Shown piece by piece: positions 1-6,106 of a stretch of 9,758 nt of DNA (within the stretch, counting starts at the first letter, position 1; each line of letters opens with the position of its first letter). The notes beneath the pieces were generated by a model. That model saw nothing but the letters and a program-made list of their open reading frames with translations. It did no database searches and was not told the origin of the DNA. Source of the DNA: CAYVBJ01 sp964415185 (GTDB taxonomy: Bacteria; Bacteroidota; Rhodothermia; Balneolales; Balneolaceae); the NCBI GenBank assembly GCA_964415185.1, contig CAYPZI010000115.1:1-9758 (forward strand), in the 5' to 3' direction. Position numbers and translations under genes: made by a program.

Positions 1-21
1 GAAGTTCGGGAACATTTTTCA

Positions 22-29
22 TATCTTTA
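22..29 (+). promoter_or_regulatory. possible Bacteroidota-type -7 promoter element upstream of guaB
   Basis: The octamer TATCTTTA matches five of the six fixed positions of the TAnnTTTG -7 element known for Bacteroidota primary sigma factors, and it lies 31 bases before the guaB start. The partner -33 TTG-type element would fall at or before the left edge of the window and is not clear. A single short near-match in AT-rich DNA is weak evidence. It is listed because this is the only upstream leader in the window long enough to hold a conventional promoter. Confidence 0.25.
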
Positions 30-60
30 CTGAAATAATAACGAAATGAAAAATCCCTGA

Positions 61-1539
61 ATGATTTACAATAACAGCAAGGAAAAAATCAGCCGGCAAG
101 GTCTCACGTACGACGATGTTTTGCTGGTTCCCGGTTACTCACAGGTATTGCCTCGTGAGGTGGATTTATCGGTAGATCTTACACCATCATTAAAGCTGAA
201 TATACCGGTGTTGAGTGCTGCCATGGATACCGTATCCGAATACAGGCTCGCAATTGCTCTCGCAAGGGAAGGCGGAATTGCCATCCTGCATAAAAATATG
301 TCGATCGAAGACCAGGCAGAGCAGGCACGGCTGGTAAAACGAAGTGAAAGCGGCATGATCGTTGACCCGGTTACATTGCCTCCTTCGGCAACCGTAAAAG
401 ATGCGAGGGCCCTCATGAAGAAGCATAAAATCGGTGGAATTCCAATCGTGGAGGACAATAACCAACTGGTGGGCATTGTCACAAACCGGGATCTTCGCTT
501 TGAGCATTATGTGGATAAGCTTCTCAGTAACATCATGACAAAAGAGAACCTGATCACAGCCAAAGAGGGAACCAACCTTGAAGAAGCCGAACAGATTTTG
601 CAGAAATATAAAGTTGAAAAACTCCCTATAGTCGATAAAAACAACCGGCTTGTCGGCTTAATCACATTCAAGGATATAGAAAAGAAAATGAATTTTCCGA
701 ATGCCTGTAAAGATGAAATGGGCAGGCTGAGGGTTGGCGCGGCAGTCGGGGTAACTCCCGACACATTGGACAGGGTAGAAGCCCTCGTTGAATCCGGTGT
801 GGATGTTATTACGGTTGATACGGCCCATGGCCATTCTCGGGGAGTTCTGAGAACCGTTAAAGAGATCAAACAAAATTTCAGTGATTTAAATCTTGTGGGT
901 GGTAACATTGCTACAAAAGATGCAGCTGAAGCATTACATCAGGCCGGCGCCGACATCGTAAAGGTGGGTGTGGGGCCAGGATCGATTTGTACCACGCGGG
1001 TGGTAACGGGTGTGGGAGTTCCCCAGTTGTCTGCCGTCATGGAAATATATGATTACACAAAAAAGAACGGAATTGGCCTGATTGCCGATGGCGGGATCAA
1101 GCAAACCGGAGATATTCCCAAAGCCATTGCCGGAGGAGCCGATGCCGTGATGATGGGTTCCATGTTTGCCGGTGTAGATGAAAGCCCCGGCGAAACCATC
1201 ATCTATGAATCCAGAAAATATAAAGCATACCGGGGCATGGGCAGCATCAGTGCGATGAAAAAAGGTTCAAAAGACCGCTATTTCCAGGATGTGGAAGATG
1301 ACCTCAGAAAGCTTGTTCCGGAAGGGATTGAAGGACGAGTGCCATATAAAGGATATCTGAGCGAAGTAGTACATCAAATGTCCGGCGGACTCAGGGCGGC
1401 GATGGGTTATGTAGGTGCTGCGACAATCAGGGATCTGCAAAAAGCAGAGTTTGTTCAAATTTCTGCTGCAAGCTACCGGGAAAGCCATCCGCATTCCGTT
1501 CAGATAACAAAAGAAGCCCCAAATTACTCTGTCAGTTAG
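61..1539 (+). CDS. guaB: IMP dehydrogenase (inosine-5'-monophosphate dehydrogenase)
   Basis: This enzyme oxidises IMP to XMP with NAD+, the committed step of guanine nucleotide synthesis in the cytosol. The 492-residue protein is close to the usual bacterial length (about 488). It has an N-terminal start of the TIM barrel with the family motif LTYDDVLLVP (15-24), a CBS-domain pair inserted at about 97-213, then the rest of the barrel. Visible key elements are the NAD-contacting VDTAHGHS (252-259, Asp253), the catalytic loop GVGPGSICTTR with nucleophile Cys310, the phosphate-binding DGGIK (343-347) and GGADAVMMGS (358-367), YRGMGS (390-395), and the mobile flap GIEGRVPYKG with Arg426. An in-frame TGA at 58-60 abuts the ATG, so this is the first possible start. 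No Shine-Dalgarno sequence is visible. The CBS pair is where adenine and guanine nucleotides regulate many bacterial homologues. The gene is intact and the identification is secure. Confidence 0.98.
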   Translation: MIYNNSKEKISRQGLTYDDVLLVPGYSQVLPREVDLSVDLTPSLKLNIPVLSAAMDTVSEYRLAIALAREGGIAILHKNMSIEDQAEQARLVKRSESGMIVDPVTLPPSATVKDARALMKKHKIGGIPIVEDNNQLVGIVTNRDLRFEHYVDKLLSNIMTKENLITAKEGTNLEEAEQILQKYKVEKLPIVDKNNRLVGLITFKDIEKKMNFPNACKDEMGRLRVGAAVGVTPDTLDRVEALVESGVDVITVDTAHGHSRGVLRTVKEIKQNFSDLNLVGGNIATKDAAEALHQAGADIVKVGVGPGSICTTRVVTGVGVPQLSAVMEIYDYTKKNGIGLIADGGIKQTGDIPKAIAGGADAVMMGSMFAGVDESPGETIIYESRKYKAYRGMGSISAMKKGSKDRYFQDVEDDLRKLVPEGIEGRVPYKGYLSEVVHQMSGGLRAAMGYVGAATIRDLQKAEFVQISAASYRESHPHSVQITKEAPNYSVS

Positions 1540-1551
1540 CAGGAATCTTGA

Positions 1552-2823
1552 ATGAAGAGGGTGTTAATCATCGCTTATTACTTTCCCCCGATGGGAGGGA
1601 GCGGTGTGCAAAGGCCGTTAGGCCTGGCCAAATATCTGCCTCAATTCGGGTGGGATCCTGTTGTATTGGCACCCGAACCTGCCGCATATCATACGTTTGA
1701 CGATTCACTTCTTAAGGAAGCATCTGATGAAAGAATGAAAATTATCCGGGTCAAAAACAGAACTATCTTTCAATTGCTTCCCGGGAAAAGAAAACAGATC
1801 AAATATTCAGAAAAGCCGGGGGAAATATTAAGGAAAATAACGGAGTGGTTCTTTTTTCCCGATAACAAGAAAGGATGGATTGAACCCGCCTCAGAAAAAG
1901 CGGTTGAATACTATCAAAAAAACAAATTCGACCTGGTCTTTTCAACAGGGCCTCCGTTCAGTAATCACCTGGTTGCTAAAAAAATAAAAAAGCAAACCGG
2001 GGTTCCCGTCATTATGGATTTTAGGGATGATTGGCTCGATAACCACCTGGTCAATTACCCGACACACTGGCACTACAACAAAATGGCAGAAATTGAAGCA
2101 AATACAGTGAAAGATTCAGATGCCATTACCGTAGTTAACAATGCGTATGAAAGAGCGCTTGTAAACAGATATCCTGAAATGAGAAGGGCAATTGTATTGC
2201 CGAATGGATTTGATCCTCAAAAAATACCTTTAGGCGGTTTTGCCCCCAGGAAACCGGATGAAAAATTCAGAATTACTTTTAACGGCCTTTTTTACTGGAA
2301 AATACAGCCGGATAATTTTTTAAAAGCTGTAACAATTTCACTAAAGAGAAATCCTGACTTAAAAGACCATTTGGAAATTACTTTTACCGGTTCAGACAGA
2401 AAAAGATATAGTGCGTTAATTAAATCTCTCGGAATTGATAATCTTGTATCATTTGCAGATTATAAGGAACATTCCGATTCCATCGGATATTTGAAAGAAA
2501 GTGATCTCCTTTTGTTGATTTCAGCTGATAATGAAAAAATGGAAAATGTAACCCACGGTAAAATGTTTGAATACTTCGGTACGCGGCGTCCCATATTTGC
2601 GCTGGTTCCGAAAGGAGTGGCCGGGAATTTGTTATCACGTTATAAGGCTGCATTTATAGCACATCCAAACGATACTTCAATGATTTCTCATAAACTTTTG
2701 AAAGTCTATGAGCTTTGGCTGAAGAATAAATTGCCAAAAGGTGATGAAATTTTCTCAAGAAGTTTCAGCAGAAAAGAACAGGCTAAAAAACTTGCGGCGA
2801 TCATGAACTCACTGAACAAGTAA
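1552..2823 (+). CDS. GT-B fold glycosyltransferase (GT4-like, acceptor unknown)
   Basis: The 423-residue protein looks like a cytosolic or membrane-associated glycosyltransferase that moves a sugar from a nucleotide donor to an unknown acceptor, most likely a surface polysaccharide or glycolipid. The N-terminal Rossmann half begins with the acceptor-side loop YYFPPMGGSGVQRP (9-22), typical of Glyco_transf_4-like N-domains. It continues with FSTGPPFSNH (130-139) and VIMDFRDDW (153-161). The C-terminal half starts after VLPNGFD (215-221) and carries the donor-binding region THGKMFEYFGTRRP (334-347), whose Lys337 and Glu340 fit the lysine/glutamate pattern of GT-B enzymes. No signal peptide or membrane helix is apparent. 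It lies 12 bases after guaB, with AGGA at 1541-1544 giving a well-spaced ribosome site. Base composition is more AT-rich than guaB. Donor and acceptor cannot be read from the sequence. Placement beside a wall peptidase and bactofilin suggests, but does not prove, an envelope role. Confidence 0.85.
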   Translation: MKRVLIIAYYFPPMGGSGVQRPLGLAKYLPQFGWDPVVLAPEPAAYHTFDDSLLKEASDERMKIIRVKNRTIFQLLPGKRKQIKYSEKPGEILRKITEWFFFPDNKKGWIEPASEKAVEYYQKNKFDLVFSTGPPFSNHLVAKKIKKQTGVPVIMDFRDDWLDNHLVNYPTHWHYNKMAEIEANTVKDSDAITVVNNAYERALVNRYPEMRRAIVLPNGFDPQKIPLGGFAPRKPDEKFRITFNGLFYWKIQPDNFLKAVTISLKRNPDLKDHLEITFTGSDRKRYSALIKSLGIDNLVSFADYKEHSDSIGYLKESDLLLLISADNEKMENVTHGKMFEYFGTRRPIFALVPKGVAGNLLSRYKAAFIAHPNDTSMISHKLLKVYELWLKNKLPKGDEIFSRSFSRKEQAKKLAAIMNSLNK

Positions 2824-2842
2824 GTCACGCATAGATAGATAC

Positions 2843-3691
2843 ATGTGGAAATTTTTAAAGAAAATTTTTTCAGAGAAAGATCGCGAGGTCACTGTTTTAA
2901 TTCTGGATGAAAATGACCCGGATTCTTCCGATTCTTTTTCAATATCGTCAGCACAGATCGTAAAGCTGGCATCATTCATTGTGGCAATATCGGTTGCAGC
3001 TACTACACTGCTGTTTTTTATAACTCCTTTGGGTTCACTTTACCAGCAGCGTCAGGATGCCGGTATTATTGAAGAAATTGAAAAAGTTGCCGGCCGGCTT
3101 GATGCATTGCAGGATTCACTTGATGCACGTGACCAACAGTTGAAGGATCTTAAATTGATATTGAGAATTAATTCCGATACAACTTTTTCCACAGACAGCC
3201 GGCTCATAAGAAACCAGCCGGACTTGAACAGTGAGACCGATTTTTTGACAGCCTCCGAAAGTACTTCCGGTTCTGTTACACGTGCATCATTAATGACAGC
3301 CGGCATGTTAAGGGATGCACCGCAGTTGCCGGCTCCGTACCCGATAGAAGGCGAATTGACCCAGTTGTATTCTGCAACAGATAATCATTACGGAATCGAC
3401 ATCGCTGCAAAATCGGGAACCGGGTTTTCTTCCATTGCCGACGGATCCGTTATTAAGGCAGGGTGGACTATCAATTTCGGTTACGTTATCTATGTTCAGC
3501 ACACCGGCGGAATTGTGAGTGTGTACAAACATGGATCAAAACTTTTTAAACAAGAAGGCGACATCGTTTTGAAAGGTGATATGCTCGGTGAGATCGGCGA
3601 CAGGGGTATTCTCAGTTCCGGATCTCACCTGCATCTTGAAATCTGGAAAAACGGTGTGTCGCAAGACCCCCTAATGTACTTAATCAAATAG
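2843..3691 (+). CDS. membrane-anchored M23 (LytM-type) metallopeptidase
   Basis: This is a 282-residue peptidoglycan endopeptidase candidate. It has a short charged cytoplasmic N-terminus (1-36), one membrane helix at about 40-61, a coiled-coil-like stretch (about 70-108), a low-complexity Ser/Thr linker (110-160), and a C-terminal M23 beta-barrel from about 165. The zinc and catalytic residues are all present: His182 and Asp186 in HYGID, His230 in SVYKHG, and His262 with His264 in SHLHLE. The protein should therefore be an active periplasmic enzyme rather than a degenerate LytM scaffold such as EnvC. The ATG at 2843 has no Shine-Dalgarno sequence, but a long hydrophilic N-terminus before the helix is normal in this family. 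The bactofilin gene begins 7 bases downstream. M23 peptidases paired with bactofilins shape the cell wall in several phyla (for example Csd1 with CcmA in Helicobacter), so that partnership is the likely role here. Confidence 0.93.
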   Translation: MWKFLKKIFSEKDREVTVLILDENDPDSSDSFSISSAQIVKLASFIVAISVAATTLLFFITPLGSLYQQRQDAGIIEEIEKVAGRLDALQDSLDARDQQLKDLKLILRINSDTTFSTDSRLIRNQPDLNSETDFLTASESTSGSVTRASLMTAGMLRDAPQLPAPYPIEGELTQLYSATDNHYGIDIAAKSGTGFSSIADGSVIKAGWTINFGYVIYVQHTGGIVSVYKHGSKLFKQEGDIVLKGDMLGEIGDRGILSSGSHLHLEIWKNGVSQDPLMYLIK

Positions 3692-3698
3692 AAATATC

Positions 3699-4121
3699 AT
3701 GTTTAACAATAAGAAAGAGGATATAGCCGTGAATGGATCAACCAATCAGTCACCTTCCCTGAATATGATCAGTGAAGGATCAAAATTAAAGGGAAACATC
3801 GAATCAAAAAATGATATACGGATCTCGGGAAAAGTAGAAGGTGAAGCAAATTCAAAAGGAAAGCTTATCATTACTTCTTCCGGGTTAATTGAAGGCAATG
3901 TAAAAGCCACCGACGCCGACATCTCCGGTAACCTTGTCGGTGAAATTCGGGTTACCAATAAATTGACTCTCAGGAAATCTGCCAAAATTGATGGCAACAT
4001 ATATACAAAAACCCTGATCGTAGAAGAAGGAGCTCAAATCAACGGCGATTGCAAAATGGGAGTGGAGCAACCTGCCGAAAAAACAGAGATCCCCAAAGAA
4101 AACGGAAAATTGAAAGACTGA
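3699..4121 (+). CDS. bactofilin (polymer-forming cytoskeletal protein)
   Basis: The 140-residue protein is of normal bactofilin (DUF583) size. A disordered N-terminal tail (1-22) is followed by a right-handed beta-helix core (about 23-118) built from short repeats in which Gly-Asn or Gly-Glu turns recur: LKGNIES, ISGKVEGEA, SSGLIEGNVKA, ISGNLVGEI, AKIDGNIYT, AQINGDC. A charged tail (119-140) ends the protein. Bactofilins polymerise without nucleotide into apolar filaments on the inner face of the membrane and recruit wall enzymes. The N-terminus, MFNNKKED, resembles the short membrane-targeting peptide reported for other bactofilins (Met-Phe followed by basic residues). The gene follows the M23 peptidase by 7 bases and precedes the ATP synthase accessory gene by 4 bases, so co-expression with both is likely. 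No Shine-Dalgarno sequence is visible. Identification is from the repeat pattern and is strong. Confidence 0.93.
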   Translation: MFNNKKEDIAVNGSTNQSPSLNMISEGSKLKGNIESKNDIRISGKVEGEANSKGKLIITSSGLIEGNVKATDADISGNLVGEIRVTNKLTLRKSAKIDGNIYTKTLIVEEGAQINGDCKMGVEQPAEKTEIPKENGKLKD

Positions 4122-4125
4122 AATA

Positions 4126-4341
4126 GTGCCAAATTTATTACCGTCCGGTGAATATCTGAAATATTTATCCCTGGGGTTTGAAATAGCAGCAGGTCTCTGT
4201 TTACCTATTCTTTTGGGGTATTGGCTTGATATTTATTTTGGAACTGATCCATGGTTTTTTTTTACGGGGATTTTTACCGGCATTCTAATACTGATTGGTA
4301 TTTTCTATAATATTTATAAGAATATCGGCAATAAGGAGTGA
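4126..4341 (+). CDS. atpZ: AtpZ/AtpI-family small membrane protein of the ATP synthase operon
   Basis: This 71-residue protein consists almost entirely of a two-helix hairpin (helices about 13-34 and 43-63). The loop GYWLDIYFGTDPW (31-43) is the signature of the AtpZ/AtpI family: a Gly and an Asp at the end of helix 1, then a GTxPW turn into helix 2. Its position immediately before an AtpI-like gene and atpB is the classic location. Homologues have been linked to assembly of the c-ring and to divalent-cation supply for ATP synthase. The exact role in this lineage is not visible from the sequence. The start is a GTG 4 bases after the bactofilin stop, and no ATG exists in frame. The stop codon overlaps the proposed start of the next gene. 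A run of nine T (4255-4263) encodes Phe-Phe-Phe at the start of helix 2. The Z versus I name is by analogy. Confidence 0.85.
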   Translation: MPNLLPSGEYLKYLSLGFEIAAGLCLPILLGYWLDIYFGTDPWFFFTGIFTGILILIGIFYNIYKNIGNKE

Positions 4342-4721
4342 GACAGTTTTCTATCGGCAGCATGCTCAGAAATTTCAGGTGGACCTTTGTAACCGGCTTC
4401 ATACTGTTTTTTACTGCCATCATATTTGCTCCGGCTACCAGTATGTTGGCTATTGTATCCGGTTATTCTTTAGGGTTGTTTTCCGTTTTGCTTCATTTTT
4501 TGTTTCTGTATTTTTTTAAAAAAAAACCGGATAAGTCGTTTATCAAGATTTATTATTTCAGCCTTATGCCTCGTTTTATGTTGATATGCATTGTTTTTTT
4601 AAGCCTTATAATTTTCACAAAAATTGATGAAATAGGGTTTACTGTTAGTTTTATTATTTCTTATATTTTCCATTCTGTAAACGAAATTATTTTGCTCAAC
4701 AAACAACTTTCAAGTAATTAG
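4338..4721 (+). CDS. atpI: AtpI-like four-helix membrane protein
   Basis: The 127-residue hydrophobic protein has four predicted membrane helices (about 16-32, 36-60, 70-94 and 98-119), a basic loop FFKKKPDKSF (59-68) between helices 2 and 3, and a polar C-terminus. Size, topology and position between atpZ and atpB fit the AtpI (ATP-synt_I) family, which assists F-type ATP synthase assembly. Sequence motifs are weak, so the call rests largely on context. The start is uncertain. A GTG at 4338 overlaps the atpZ stop (GTGA), suggesting translational coupling, while an in-frame ATG at 4362 would remove only eight polar residues and keep all helices. The AAGGAG at 4333-4338 is too close for the first start and too far for the second. 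A T7-A9 tract lies at 4511-4526. The gene is visibly more AT-rich and Phe/Ile-rich than its neighbours. Confidence 0.75.
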   Translation: MRQFSIGSMLRNFRWTFVTGFILFFTAIIFAPATSMLAIVSGYSLGLFSVLLHFLFLYFFKKKPDKSFIKIYYFSLMPRFMLICIVFLSLIIFTKIDEIGFTVSFIISYIFHSVNEIILLNKQLSSN

Positions 4722-4737
4722 AGAAGCAGTTAAATCA

Positions 4738-5823
4738 ATGATACAAACTCTGCGCAGGACCGCAGTTATTTTACTGGTTTTATCGATTTTTTTACCCTTT
4801 CGGGAAGCGGAAGCAGTTTCCGCAGTACAATCCGGGCAAAGTGATGATGCGAAAGTTATTGATGTTATGGGGAAAGTTCTGGATCATGATTATGTGGAAT
4901 TTGCCGGGGCGAAAATTTACCTGCCACGAATTCTGATTGTTGACGGTGAACCATATTTCTTTTTAACAACGCAGCATGCCATCAATTCAGGTGAATTCAC
5001 TATGGTGGATGATGCATTGGTCAGGGCAGACGGAACACCGGTTAGCCTCGACTTGTCGATTACTTCCCACCTCGTTTATTTTTGGCTTGGCTTGTTGTTA
5101 ACCCTCTTTATTACGTACATGGCTGCTTTTCGATATAAAACCGGGATTGGGCGCAATACGGAGCCAAAAGGCGCGAGCCAGAATATTTTCGAGATTCTGT
5201 TTGTTTTTGTCAGGGATCAAATTGCAAAGGAATATATTCCCGAAGATAAATACAAGCGGTATGTTCCTTACCTTTTTGCTGTATTTTTGGGCATATCTTT
5301 GATGAATCTTTTTGGTTTGTTGCCTTGGGGAGTTACTCCAACGGCAGATTTAACCGTAACCGCTACTCTTGCCGCCATTACATTCCTGATTACCCAATTC
5401 AGCGGATCAAAAGATCACTGGAGACATGTGTTTATGTTTCCCGGGGTGCCCCCGCTAGTAAGAATTATTTTGACACCTGTAGAAATTCTTGGTCTTTTTA
5501 CAAAACCTTTTGCATTGGCAATAAGGTTGTTTGCCAACATGCTGTCGGGTAAAATCATGATTATAAGTATACTTGGATTGATTTTTATATTTACAGACTT
5601 ATTTGGTCCGACTGCCGGATTGGCTTCGAGTGTTTTTTCGGTATCCCTAACGGCAGTGCTATATATATTAAAAGCATTTATTGCCCTTTTGCAGGCATAC
5701 ATATTCACACTTCTATCGGGAGTGTTTATCGGTATGGCTGCAGAAGAGCACGATCATGAACACGGTCATGTTCATTCTGAAGAAACTGTGGTTGCCGCAA
5801 AAGTGGCTGCCAATAATAGTTAA
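4738..5823 (+). CDS. atpB: F-type ATP synthase subunit a, with signal peptide and long N-terminus
   Basis: Subunit a forms the two ion half-channels beside the c-ring. At 361 residues it is much longer than E. coli AtpB (271). The extra part is a signal peptide (1-26, Ala-Glu-Ala before the likely cut) and a hydrophilic domain (about 27-108) that should lie in the periplasm, a known Bacteroidota-type architecture. Membrane helices start at about 110 and again at about 175. The conserved core includes Glu249 (E. coli Glu196), the essential Arg263 and Asn267 in RLFANM (Arg210, Asn214), and Gln319 in LLQAYIF (Gln252). By gap-free spacing, the E. coli Glu219 and His245 positions are Lys272 and Lys312, which is unusual. 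The C-terminal tail 336-349 has five alternating histidines. The ATG at 4738 lies 16 bases after the AtpI-like gene, with no clear Shine-Dalgarno sequence. The family call is certain; the consequence of the two lysines is unknown. Confidence 0.97.
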   Translation: MIQTLRRTAVILLVLSIFLPFREAEAVSAVQSGQSDDAKVIDVMGKVLDHDYVEFAGAKIYLPRILIVDGEPYFFLTTQHAINSGEFTMVDDALVRADGTPVSLDLSITSHLVYFWLGLLLTLFITYMAAFRYKTGIGRNTEPKGASQNIFEILFVFVRDQIAKEYIPEDKYKRYVPYLFAVFLGISLMNLFGLLPWGVTPTADLTVTATLAAITFLITQFSGSKDHWRHVFMFPGVPPLVRIILTPVEILGLFTKPFALAIRLFANMLSGKIMIISILGLIFIFTDLFGPTAGLASSVFSVSLTAVLYILKAFIALLQAYIFTLLSGVFIGMAAEEHDHEHGHVHSEETVVAAKVAANNS

Positions 5824-5852
5824 TAATAAAATCAAACATTAAATAAAAAGAC

Positions 5853-5856
5853 AGGA
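5853..5856 (+). promoter_or_regulatory. Shine-Dalgarno site of atpE
   Basis: AGGA lies 7 bases before the atpE ATG, inside the largest gap of the window (5824-5863), which is otherwise AT-rich with A-rich tracts. Most genes here lack such a site, so a good ribosome site in a long unstructured leader fits the need to make many copies of subunit c per complex. The link to higher output is inference. Confidence 0.5.
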
Positions 5857-5863
5857 CTTAACT

Positions 5864-6079
5864 ATGGAACTGGGATTATTAGCAGCCGGTATCGGGGCCG
5901 GAATTATCGCCATCGGTGCCGGAATCGGAATCGGAATGATTGGAAAAGGTGCAACTGAAAGCATTGCACGTCAGCCTGAAGCAGCCGGAGACATCAGAGG
6001 CGCGATGATTCTTACAGCCGCTTTTATTGAAGGTGTTGCACTGATCGGTGCTATTGTCTGTATTCTTCTTGCAACTTAA
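5864..6079 (+). CDS. atpE: F-type ATP synthase subunit c (proteolipid ring subunit)
   Basis: The 71-residue hairpin forms the rotor ring of Fo. Helix 1 (about 4-32) carries the ring-packing glycine pattern, with glycines at 18, 20, 22 and 24 as well as 11, 13 and 27. The polar cytoplasmic loop has the invariant Arg36-Gln37-Pro38, which contacts gamma/epsilon. Helix 2 (about 45-70) contains the ion-binding Glu56 in AAFIEGVALIG. The residues that make a sodium site in Ilyobacter-type rings are absent: Ile23 sits where Gln32 would be, and Gly57-Val58 replace Ser-Thr after the carboxylate. Proton coupling is therefore expected. The length is slightly short but within the family range. The start is supported by AGGA at 5853-5856. 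The gene lies between atpB and atpF in the standard order. Confidence 0.97.
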   Translation: MELGLLAAGIGAGIIAIGAGIGIGMIGKGATESIARQPEAAGDIRGAMILTAAFIEGVALIGAIVCILLAT

Positions 6080-6095
6080 TTTTTCAGATAAAATT

Positions 6096-6101
6096 AAGGA
6101 G
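6096..6101 (+). promoter_or_regulatory. strong Shine-Dalgarno site of atpF
   Basis: AAGGAG ends 5 bases before the ATG at 6107. This is the best ribosome-binding match in the window and it fixes the atpF start. Together with the atpE site it marks the c and b genes as the two with canonical ribosome sites in an operon that otherwise mostly lacks them. Confidence 0.6.
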
Positions 6102-6106
6102 CCGAT

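Noticed and set aside
1..33. Possible tail of an upstream gene (open frame 1-30, TGA at 31-33)
   Set aside because: Ten codons with no recognisable motif cannot be told from chance.
4295..4519. 74-codon plus-strand frame overlapping the atpZ and AtpI-like genes
   Set aside because: It is out of frame with two genes that have good membrane-protein character and context. Its translation resembles no family I know and it starts inside the second helix of the atpZ-like gene.
5282..5289. TATTTTTG, an exact TAnnTTTG promoter -7 match inside atpB
   Set aside because: It is within a Phe/Leu-rich membrane-helix coding region where such strings arise by chance, has no clear -33 partner, and would start a transcript in mid-gene.
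5864..6079. Possible sodium-coupled ATP synthase, given a likely marine origin
   Set aside because: Subunit c has Ile23 at the Gln32 position and lacks the Ser-Thr after the key glutamate that bind sodium in Ilyobacter-type rings, so protons are the expected ion.
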